The notes beneath the pieces were generated by a model. The model was not told where the DNA came from, made no database searches, and saw only the letters and a list, made by a program, of their open reading frames with translations. From Edaphochlamys debaryana (taxonomy: Eukaryota > Chlorophyta > Chlorophyceae > Chlamydomonadales): DNA of 64,000 nucleotides. Shown here in pieces: positions 33,501-43,028 of the stretch. The first letter of the stretch is position 1. Every line of letters starts with the position of its first letter. Position numbers and translations under genes: made by a program. The stretch lies in NCBI GenBank assembly GCA_016858145.1, contig JAEHOE010000001.1:1550001-1614000 (forward strand). The letters are read 5' to 3'.

Positions 33501-35606
33501 ATGTCTCTGGAGGGGAAGGTCGCTCTGGTGACCGGCGCGACGAGCGGCATCGGTCTGGAGACCGCCAAGAGCCTCGCGAGTGAGCACTTCAGTGACGGCG
33601 TTACTGATCTGGGGCTTACACGTGGCTGACGGTGGTACTGTCAGGGTGCACGGGCTTACTTGTGCACTCGCGCGCCATCCGGCAGGCCAGGGCGCGACGG
33701 TCATTCTGGGCGTCCGCAACACCAAAGCGGCTGAGGATGTGGTAAAGTCCATCAAGGAGAAGAACCCGGACGCGAAGGTGGTGATTGGGCCAGCGCTGGA
33801 CCTCATCAACCAGGACAGCGTTCGTTCCTTCGCTGCCGCTATCGACAAGCAGTTCCCCGAGCTGCACATCCTCGTCAACAACGCGGGCGTGTCGTTCATG
33901 AAGAAGGCGTTTACTTCAGACGGCGTGGGGGCCATCGCGCAGGTGGGGACAGCTGGGGTGCTACTGCGCGCCCCCTCTTCACCCGACGCCCCCACCGCCG
34001 TGCCTGCCGTCGGCCGTCCTGCCCCGGCACCCCCGCTCCCCCCACTCCCTCTTCTGCTCCACCCAACCCTCAAGCCACCTACTGCCCCACGCCCTCTCAC
34101 CTCCACGCCTGCCCCCTCCAGACCAACCACCTCGGCCCCTACACGCTGACGCGGCTGCTGGAGAAGAAGCTGGTAGCCAGCAAGGCCCGGGTGGTGACGG
34201 TGGCGTCCGTCACGCACCGCACCACCGTCATGGCCGATGCCAGGGCCTTCCTGACGGACTGGCGGTCGGGCTACTACGAGCACTCCAAGCGTGAGCCGGG
34301 GGGCCGCCTGGGGTGGCGGGGCGCGGGGCCGCGGGGCCAGGAGGGCTGATACCTTATCCTGCCCGGAGATACCGGTACTCATGGGTCTGTGTGCTCTCCG
34401 CTTCTCGTGTGTGCTTACCCCCAGTCGCCAACGTGCTCTTCGCGTACGAGCTGCAGCGGCGCCTGGGCAACCGGGGCGTCACCTCGTGCGCGGCGGATCC
34501 GGGCGGCGTGCGGTCGCACATCTGGGACAGCTCGCCCATGTTCAAGAGCGGCTGGAAGAAGTGGGTGGCGAGGCTGAGGGAGGATGAGAGGAGGGAAGGG
34601 GCGGGCCGGTCGGTCGAGGGGGCGAGGCCCGGTCGGTCGAGGGGGCGAGACGAGCCGCCCACAGGTCTGCCATGGTAATTCTGAGGATAGGCTGTGGGGG
34701 GTGGGCTTGCAGGGGTGGCCCACCGGTGTACGACCGCTCTCCCCGTCTGCTTCTCTCTCACGCGGCGCTCTTCTCCGAACCTGTGCTCGTGGGTTCTGAC
34801 TCAAGTCCTGTCCGCCATACCTTCCCACCTCCGCGCCGCAGGGCCATGATTGACTTCTTCTACAGCCCCCCCGTGGACGGCTGCCAGGGCGTGGTCCACG
34901 CCGCCACGGTGGACTGGAACGCGGACCGCAAGAGCGCCAACGGCACCCCCGTCATGCCCGCTGACGACCTCAGGTGCGTGCACAGGCTGCTGATGAGGTG
35001 CCAACACGAACACGCTTGACTCAGTGCTCGGGCAGGTACCTTGTGTTTGCTCGCCCGGCTCTTACCAGCCCTCCGCCTCCCCCCCCCACCGCGGTTCCAG
35101 GTACTACTCCCGCGGCCTCTTCACGTCCCCGCTGCTGTGCAACCTGGACGGGTACCGGGGCAAGGGCTTCAGCAGCGGCCAGCAGGTGGGGAGGGGAGCA
35201 GGGCTCGGGGCTACGGGATGAGAGGAACGCAGCCCGCCAGGATATGCACGAGCAGGGGCCTGGGCACCAGACGCAGGGCAAGCACGTCCTCCTCAACAAG
35301 GAAGATGCCTCCTGCTATGGCAACAGCCCTCCTGTCAGTGCTGATGGCACGCCTCGTAACCCGCCTGCCCTCCTCTTGCCCCGCCGCCGCCCCCGCTCCC
35401 CGCAGGCCAAGGGCCTCGTCTGGGGCCTCTCGACGCTCTTCACCAGCCTGTGGGACTGGCCGCTGCGCAAGCTCAGCGGCGGCCTGCTGGCCTCCACCAC
35501 CAAGCCCGTGCGCTCCGCCACGCAGACCTACGACGCCAAGCTGGCGGCGGAGCTGTGGGAGGCCTCGGCGGAGGTGGCCAAGCTGCCCGTGGCACCGCAG
35601 GTCTGA
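33501..35606 (+). CDS. Short-chain dehydrogenase/reductase (retinol-dehydrogenase-like)
   Basis: NAD(P)-dependent oxidoreductase of unknown substrate. Seven phase-consistent exons: 33501-33579, 33686-33942, 34122-34290, 34425-34560, 34842-34973, 35101-35185, 35406-35606; 352 residues. The Rossmann motif TGATSGIG lies at 11-18, NNAG at 91-94, the catalytic Ser at 141 and the YxxxK pair at Tyr164/Lys168 (YYEHSK). DPGGV after the active site is typical of the WWOX / retinol-dehydrogenase-type subgroup. Arg37 after the second strand (GVRN) suggests NADP preference. The last ~90 residues, from GKGFSSGQQAKGLVWGL, are a C-terminal extension with two hydrophobic patches that may hold the protein at a membrane. 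No leader peptide is seen. ATG 33501 directly starts the Rossmann fold. Confidence 0.93.
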
Positions 35607-36953
35607 GCGGCCACTGCGGAGCGGGAGAAAAGGTGGGCGCTGGTGTGGGGTGGAGGGGTGAAGGGACGGGTAGGGCGGTGGGAGCCAGGTGTGAAAGGCC
35701 TGGGAGACAGTGGGCCGGGCAAGGCGTTGGGACTGCGGGTTGCAGGCTGCAGGTGGGAAGGCGAGAGCATCAGTGCTGGGGGAGGACGGCAGCCGCTGGG
35801 TGGGTGCAGCAGGACTTTGCAACGAGGAGGGGAAGGAGGGGACGCCGCGACCAGGGACCAGGGATGCTGTTAGCGACTGGGCAACACAAGGTTGTGGCTG
35901 GATGATGAGATTGCGCAACTCAACAGTGATAGCATTCCGTGGGGAATGAAGATGCAGATCCCAGAGGTGCCATGCGGGGATAAGTTGACTTTGGCTATCG
36001 TATAGCATTGCAGCGTTGGTCTGGGTGGGTCAAGCCTGGGCACTTCAAGGGACGGGAATGAAAGAGCATGCTTCCGACTTCCAGTGGTGGGTTGCCGCGC
36101 TGGTGTTGGCGGGTGGTGTCGGTTGTGCAGGCGTGACCCACGTCACCCACATGGGACAGGGCACGCCGCGAAGGGCTGACTGCCGAATGGGTGGTGCCAC
36201 TAGGCTGGACACCTGAAGGCGGGCCCGGCTGTTTGAAGACATTGGCTATGCGGGCCGCTGGGGCCGTGCTGTAAAGCAATGACGTACTGGCACGGCAACA
36301 GAGGCACGCGGTGTGCTTGCAACACCTGGACACCCGCTCTCACCGCAGTCCCCTTGCCCCGCTCTTCAAACACAGTCCGGGGTCCTCTCAGTGCAAGGGC
36401 CAAACTCCCTTGGCCAAAGCTCGCGCACAACACACTCGGTGTTTCGGTCACACGACCGTCCTTGCAGCCCATCATGTCCTGCACACGCGTGGGCCCATAG
36501 CCCTCGCTGGAAGATGCAAACCCCCGACCCTAGCTCCCTGCAAGTCCGCAACCAGTCCCTCCTGCAAACATCCCCGCGTCCCACCACCTCACGGCAACAT
36601 CAATACTTCTGCGCCTGGGCCAGGGCAGCCCCCTCCCTCATGCGACTCCCACAGCTCCCGATCAGTACTGGCAGCAACTGCCCGTTCCATTTTGGATGGG
36701 GAGCTCGAGTGGTCGTCCACGCTATACAGCGGCAGTCCCCAACCGCGCCCCCCCCCCCACACACACCATCGCCTGCGCCTCTGAGGCACAGGGCAGCTCC
36801 TGCCGCCGCAGCTGCCGTTGCACAGCAGCCTCATAGACCCACCCTCCAAAATAGCCTGCTTGTCCACCTCAGCGGCCGCTGTCCCGAATGGCTTGCTTGT
36901 CCTCCGAGCACCGCAGCGGCCGCTGTGTGCGCCGCCGCCTCTCAGACCCCTCC
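35607..36953. other. Convergent 3' interval (SDR / small TM protein)
   Basis: This 1.35-kb interval lies between converging stop codons. A TGTAA motif at 36270-36274 on the plus strand is a candidate SDR poly(A) signal about 660 bases after the stop. Overlapping ORFs at 36311-37317 on the plus strand are shadows without splice support. No repeat or RNA gene was recognised. Confidence 0.45.
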
Positions 36954-37651
36954 TCACAGGTTGAGGTTCGGGTTGATGCCCTCTGACCGCGCCAGCCAGT
37001 CCGAGTACACGCGCTGCGTGCCCTCCACGTTGCCGTACCGCCCTGGCCGGATCTGGTTCCGGATCCTGGAGGGAGAGGGGATGGGGGGCATGCGGGGTAA
37101 GTGGAGGGCTCCGATGGTAGCGAGAAGGCAGCCTTGCACAGCTGGGAGGGGCACTGGCCTCGAGGCCCCTGAGCCCGGACCCCGAACCCCCCAGCCCCCC
37201 GCTGGCGGCCCTTTGGACCCGTCACTGCCCCCAGCACAGCCCTGGCCACCCACCTCTGGCTGCTGGGCCAGTAGCGGTCCGGGGGCATGCCCTCGACGCC
37301 CCAGAAGGCCAGGTTGAAGGCGAACGACACCAGGTGCACCCCCGCCGCGGCCGCCGCTAGGACGTGCTCCCGCTTGCTGGCCAAGTTGATATCCCGCTGC
37401 GCCTCCTTCATCTGCTCCCGGGTCTGCACCACGCCCTTTGCGAGGTTCTCATCCCGGGCCAGCAGAAGGTCCTTGGGGATGGCCTCTCTCCGCAGCACGA
37501 CCACGCGCGGACCCGCATTTGCTGATGATGCTGCATGGACACAGTAGGAGAGTTCTTAGCAGGCCGAGGCACAGTGCCGGGGCAAGCGTGCACGCTCGCA
37601 TTCGCGCAGCGGCGCACCTGCTCGGTCTACTAGAGCCGCCGCGTCCGACAT
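36954..37651 (-). CDS. Small single-TM protein, unknown function
   Basis: I do not recognise this protein. Three phase-consistent exons (37651-37618, 37530-37254, 37065-36954) give 140 residues. It starts MSDAAALVDRAASS, continues with a charged helix (LARDENLAKGVVQTREQMKE), has one hydrophobic segment at about residues 78-98 (HVLAAAAAGVHLVSFAFNLA) and ends with a conserved-looking soluble tail (YGNVEGTQRVYSDW, INPNLNL-stop). The size, single membrane span and basic tail would suit an accessory subunit of an organelle membrane complex, but this is a guess. It is divergent from the acyltransferase gene with only 343 bases between the two ATGs. Confidence 0.78.
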
Positions 37652-37994
37652 GTTGCCTGCTATATGGGTCACGGATCGGCGCTACTCCAAAGGGGTGTTG
37701 AGCTCAGAGCGAGGCAATGTGGCTCAACTTGCTGCGGCACAGGGTTCCTCTGCTGGTCTTAGTTCGGATCGTCTAGGAAGAGCACGGAGTGCAAAGCTGT
37801 GTAGCGGGTTCCGTGGTTTGCGAGCAAGGGGCGGGATGAAAGCCTTGCCTCGCTCGGGCGCGAGAGCCCGCCCCAGGCGTTGCCGCGCTAGAGCCCTAAC
37901 AGATTGGTAGTCTGCAGCTCACCTGCATTACCGCGTCCACGCCGGGCATTTCCTAGGGCACGAAGTGGCCCGTGGGTCCACAAGACGACCATCC
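37652..37994. promoter_or_regulatory. Short bidirectional promoter (small TM protein / MBOAT gene)
   Basis: Only 343 bases separate the two divergent start codons, so both genes must share this promoter region. A TATATGG stretch at 37661-37667 lies too close to the minus-strand ATG to be its TATA box unless the 5' UTR is almost absent. No repeats or ORFs with support were found. Confidence 0.55.
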
Positions 37995-40627
37995 ATGGAC
38001 CCCACCGCCCAGGGCTGGCTCGCCTGGGCCGGCTGGGTGCTGGCCGTGGCGCTGTCATGCGTCGCTTCCGCGGGAGCGGTGCGGGCCATTGGCCGGAGCA
38101 CTCCACCCGGACTGCTGCGCCTCGCGCTCTGCCTCCCAGCGGCCGCGCTCTACTGCGTCTCGCCGTTCGCGTTCGAGCTGCAGTCCGCGAGCCGAGCTAG
38201 CGCCGCCGCTATGCTCATGTGGCTGGCGACCTTCAAGCTGCTCGCCTTCGCCCTCGGCAGGTGGGGGGAGCCGTGCGGGGTGGGGGCCGCCCTCGCGCCG
38301 CCAGGCTGGGGGCAAGGGAGGGGGCAACAGCGCGGCAACGGGAGTCGGGCATGCGGCGGGGGCACTGCAGGGGTGCCGCAGGTCAAGGTGGGACGCCGCA
38401 ACCTGCGTTGGAGCCCCCCGCATCTCGTGCTTGCCGCTGACCTACCAATCACCCTTCCCGGCCTCCTCCCGCCTCGTCCCGCCTCGTGCTACAGGGGCTA
38501 TCTCGCAAAGGTGGGTCGCGTGTCTCCTAGACCTCTACCTGCGACGTGGATGCCCGCCTACTGTCCCTCGCAGACCGTGGCCCCTCCCGGCTGGACACCA
38601 CTGCCGCAGGCCGGCCTGACCCTGGGCCAGTTCACGGCGCTGCTGCTGTGGCCCATCGTGCCCGTCACTGGCAAGCGGGGTGGTGTGGGGAGAGGGGGGA
38701 TGCACCGGGTTGCCGGGGAAGGATAGTTGGAGGAGAAGCCCGAGGCGTGAAGAGCCGCTTCCCCCACCTAACCCTGCAACCCTTGCCTCCCCCGCCAGGC
38801 CCTGACGGCCGCGTCCAGATGGTGGACAGGGGTCAGCGGGCCGCCGTGGCCCTGCGGCGTGTGGTGTGGCGCCTGCCGGAGAACCTGGGTGCGAGGGCCC
38901 CCAGGGGCACAGCGGGGCCCGGGAACTTGGTGGTATGCAGGGTACCAGTGCCGTAGCGTAGGGGCTTGACATGCATGTCGGAGCTCGGCGGACCCGCACT
39001 GACCTGTTGCCTGGCGCCCCGGGCCCCTGCCGCTCGCCCCCTCACGCAGCCGTGACGGTGGTGGGGCTCTACACGCTCACGCACCCCGCTGTGCCGCTCT
39101 TCGTCAAGACGTACTCGGCCGGTAGGTGCCCATCTCGTCAGCTAGCGTGAGCGCGGCTTCCTTACCACCTACCCTTGATCACGTGTCCCTTTGCCCAACC
39201 CCTCCTCCTTCCATCTCCCAATCACTCTTGGACCCCTCTTGGCCCACCCCAGCCTTTGGCGTGTGCGCCTACTGCGGGCTGTGGGCCAACGCCTGCGCCG
39301 CGCTGGTGACGGTGGTGCACGGGCTGGAGGTGGGGCCCGCCTGGGAGCGGCCCTGGCTGCAGACCAGCCTGGGCGACTTCTGGGGGCGGCGCTGGAACCT
39401 GCCCGCCTCGTCCTCGCTCAAGCACCTGGTCTACGAGCCGCTGGTGGAGGGTGCGTGGGCCGTGGACCGTGGGTTCGGGAAGGCAAGGATGGTGGAGAGG
39501 TGGTCTCCTGGCGTTGGGTAGTCATGGCACAGCATCGGGTCCACTGGCCCTGGGCCGTTGAACTAGGAAGCGGGTCCTCGAGGGCGTTGTAAGGGCTGCA
39601 CGCTCAACTTGATGTTGCCCCCACAGGTAGCCTCGTGCCCCGTCGGCGGCCCCATCTCGCTGCGCCCGCCGCCGCCGAGCCCGCCGGCCCCACCACCGAC
39701 CTCCCCGGCGCCCTCCCCACGGTCCTGCCCGCCTCCAGCTCCCTGTCTCCTCCTCCACCTCCCTCCGCCGATGGCCCCGCCACCTCCCCCCCCGCCACCA
39801 CCCCGGGCACCTCCAGCCCCGCCCCTACCCAGCAGCCTGACTCTCTCCAGACGCCCTCTGGCCGCAACGGCCGCAGCAACAATGGCGGCGGCGGCCCGCG
39901 TGTCTCCAAGGCCGCCCGCCTGGCCGGCCTGGCGGCCACGTTCCTGGTCAGCGGGGCGATGCACGAGGTGCTGCTGGTGTCCTGCACGGGCGACTGGGCG
40001 CAGCTGGGCAAGCAGACGCTGTTCTTCGCCATCCAGGTGCGCGTGCATGCATGGCGGGTGGGGGCTGGGGAGTGCTGGCAGGGGGGGTAGTGATGCGGCT
40101 GGACAGGAGGCGCGCTGCGTCCGCTCTGCCGTGGCGCGCCTATGCTCCCATCGAACACCTTGTGTACTCGGTCCCCACCCCCTCCGCACGTCCCCAGGCC
40201 CCGCTGATGATCGCCGAGCAGCAGCTGGTGAAGACGCTGCAGGCCGCCCGCGTGCCGCTGCCCACCTGGCTCTGCATCCCCGTGGCATCACTGTCGCTGC
40301 AGGCGAGCGTGGGCTGAAACCGGGCCGGGGTCAAGAGCCAGTCCATGACGGCCACTCAGTGGTGCCGGGCTTGCATGCTCGTTGCTGGCCGAGTCGCTAG
40401 CTAGTTGAACTCCTGTACGCCGTGCCCTTCCTGCCCTAACCCCCCAGATCCCCGCGCGCTACCTGTTCTGGGGCGCCTACTTCGCCGCCGTCAGCCCCCG
40501 CTCCACGCCCCTGTCGGCCCCCGGCGCGGGGCCCTCGGGTCTGGAGGAGGCGCTGCTGGGGGGCAGCGGCGCGGCGGCGGCGGCCGCGGGCCTGGGGCTG
40601 GCGGGGGGGGCCAAGACGGAGCTGTGA
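37995..40627 (+). CDS. Wax-synthase-like MBOAT acyltransferase
   Basis: Membrane-bound O-acyltransferase of the plant wax-synthase type (acyl-CoA to alcohol; the acceptor cannot be told from sequence). Nine exons: 37995-38260, 38495-38510, 38574-38670, 38799-38888, 39050-39121, 39253-39450, 39627-40036, 40198-40302, 40448-40627; 477 residues. The N-terminus has several membrane helices (GWLAWAGWVLAVALS; LRLALCLPAAALY). The family signature TSLGDFWGRRWN is in exon 6 and the catalytic His359 in FLVSGAMHEVL in exon 7. Between them is a ~75-residue Pro/Ser/Thr-rich loop. Exon 2 is a 16-base microexon; skipping it breaks the frame. Intron 8 has a GC donor (CAG|GCGAGC), and intron 3 has either GCAAGC after ACTG or a GT five codons later. 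A TGTAA motif lies at 41109. Confidence 0.88.
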
Positions 40628-41446
40628 GGTCGGCTGGCTGATCAGGTTGCGTTGCGGGTTTAGGAGCGCTGCGGGGCCGCGGGGGCCACTGAGATCGCTA
40701 GCTGAGGCCGGCACGGTGACGGCAGGTTGGTTGGGTTGACAGCACAAGGTCCGGCCATGATACGGATAAAGCTTGGCCGCGAAGCTGAGCGAGTTGAGCA
40801 CCCGGTGCTTGTGAGCTTGGCGGGCTCTGGTGCAAGACTCGGGCGTGAGCGTGAGGCTGGACTGCGGTGGCCGTGAATGCATGGGTTGCTTCTGGGTTGT
40901 TACAGTTGGTGCATCGAGCCATCGACCTGAGCCGTGTCCCAGGTGCATGTGTGCTGCCTACGTCACCCCGCCACGTCGCAGCCTGGAGGCCGGTGATTCG
41001 TCTGCTCCGCCAGGCCTGCTCAACACCCAGGCTTCCCGCCGCGAGGGCAGCAGCGGCGCATCAAGCTCCCCCAACCGACGGTTGGCCTAGGCGACTGTCC
41101 GTCGGTGCTGTAATGCGAAGCTCGCTCCAATGACTGCTTGGGCCCCAGCTCCGTGCGCCCCAACGAGCTAGTCTCCAGCGTACAGCGGCTGTGCTCTCCG
41201 CGCTCGGCGCTCCAGTCCCTCACTGCGGGCCAGGCACATGAGGCAACGGTTAGCACGATCACGCTTGTCTCTCGTGTGCGAAAATAAGCCCATGGACGGA
41301 CCGCGCACCCGTACCTTAGCACAGGTGCCGCTGTGACATTGGTTGGGCAGCACCGCATGCGCCAGCAACTGGCCGGCGCCCCGGCAGCGTTCCCCGTGCA
41401 GGCGCCGAAGGCGGAGGGCCCAACGGCGTTGCTCCGCCCGGGGGCA
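40628..41446. other. Overlapping convergent 3' UTR interval
   Basis: 819 bases between the MBOAT stop (plus) and the MYND-protein stop (minus). A TGTAA on the plus strand at 41109-41113 and one on the minus strand at 40904-40900 are each about 480-545 bases past their gene's stop. If both are used the two 3' UTRs overlap by some 200 bases in antisense. No coding sequence or repeat was recognised. Confidence 0.5.
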
Positions 41447-42403
41447 TCATGCGCGGCAGGCGGGCTTGTGCGAAGGCCAGTGCTTGCGCTGGCACTGGGG
41501 AGAGCAGTAAAAGACGCGCCGGCAGCGGCCGCAGCGAGACAGCGACGGCAGACCCCCCGCCGCTCCGCCCCCGGTGTCGCCGCCGTCGGACGCAGCCGCC
41601 TCGCTCCACCTGCCCGCTAGCCCGCAGGCCGCGCAGCGCTGCGTCGCAGACCCCGCCAGGTCCTCGCATGCGGCGGCGGAGCCTGAGGCGGCAGGCCCCG
41701 CCGCCTCCCCGCCACGGCCCTCGCCCGCGCCTCCGCCAGCTGCACCTCTGCTGCCCTCGCCTCCGGCACCGGCGTCGCCTCCTGACCTCGCCGCGCCCAG
41801 CCCCGCCGCCTGCAGTAGCTCGGCCTCCAGCTTCCGGGCAGCTTCCCTGCGGGCCTCGTCCGAGTCCTCCGCCGCCCCGGCGGCGGCAGCTGCCGCCGCA
41901 GCCCGCTCTGCCACGCTCTGGGCCACCTCCGGCTGCAGCGACGCCACCGCCCCCGGCCCCGTCAGCGGGATGGCCCCAGGCACAGGCGGCGCCGCGGGCG
42001 CGTCCCGGATCGTCTGCAGTGGGACGAATTTATAAGCTTGAGGGAGTGAGTTCACGTCCGTGAACACAGAGCTCTTTCACCAGCCTGGTCCAGCATGGCC
42101 CTCTCCAGCCCCTGGCCTCACCCGGGCCTTGGTCAGCCGCTCGTACCGCAGCCGTACACCCGGTACGATCTGCTGGATCTCGATCGGATTCACGATGCCA
42201 CCCTTGCCGAGCATGGCGGCGATGGGGGACGCTAGGAAGGCATTCAGTCGGGTCAAAGCTGCGCCGTAGTGTAGGAGGGCATCATCCAGGCGGTGTGCCT
42301 TGTCGGCAGCTTCCGCCAGTTGCAGCTCGCTGAAGGCGTCGTTCAGGTAGTCAACGGCGTTGACTGGGGTCAGCTCCGGGATGGGTGGGGGCGCCGGGGG
42401 CAT
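41447..42403 (-). CDS. MYND-type zinc-finger protein
   Basis: Two phase-consistent exons, 42403-42122 and 42013-41447, give 282 residues. The N-terminal ~90 residues form a helical bundle (NAVDYLNDAFSELQLAEAAD, LHYGAALTRLNAFLA), reminiscent of MIT or TPR-like folds. A central Ala/Gly-rich spacer follows. The C-terminus is a MYND finger: CAACG, an expanded ~25-residue insert, CGRCRRVFYC, SPQCQRKHW and HKPAC, giving the C-x2-C / C-x2-C / C-x3-C / H-x3-C pattern. MYND fingers normally mediate protein-protein contacts. The insert between the first two Cys pairs is longer than usual. ATG 42448 is an alternative in-frame start. Its partner and role are unknown. Confidence 0.85.
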
Positions 42404-43028
42404 GCTGTGGGGGTGAGGGTCGGGAGCTGACGGTGGGTCTGGGCGCACCAGGCGCGGGGCGGTGGGACGGGCTCTAAGGGTTCACCAGGGCTGTGGGGGC
42501 TCCAGCCTTAGCACACGGGAAGGCATAATGTGTGAATCGCCTTCAAGGTGTAATCTGATGCTGCGCGGAACCGGCGCTAACCTGCGGGTGGTGGTGCGGG
42601 GGGGGGGAGGGGGGGCGGCGGACGGCGGCCAGACCAGGGACTCCAGGGACTCCGTCGCCGCGAACCAGCGACCGGCTACAGGATTATGCTCTGCACAACT
42701 TGGAAGTGCTGATTACCACGCTGCAGCGCGGCGCGAGAGCGATGTGCAGCCTGGCGACAGCCGGCGGGGGTCGAGGCGCGCGTTGTCAGGAAGAGTACAG
42801 GAAGCGGGTTATGGAGCAATGTGCGGGAACAGCATGCTGCTGAGGGAGAGCCCGGCGCTGCTCGGCTAGATGCAGGCCAGTTTCCCGGGGCCCTAGATCG
42901 CGAACGCGACCACACCACAAGCTATTGTCCCACCACAAGACACAACGAGCTCTACAAGCAACAGACACCTCACAGACCGCTAGAGGGGGCAGCAGAGGCG
43001 GGCCCCCGAGGCCCGGCGTTGATGCGCA
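42404..43028. promoter_or_regulatory. Divergent promoter interval, MYND protein / DUF726 gene
   Basis: 625 bases separate the divergent start codons. It contains a 19-base run of G with one A (42598-42611) and otherwise mixed sequence. No TATA box or conserved ORF stands out. Confidence 0.5.

Noticed and set aside
33489..34382. 297-codon minus-strand ORF across the SDR gene
   Set aside because: Mirror of the plus-strand exons, which carry TGATSGIG, NNAG and YxxxK; the ORF has no motif of its own.
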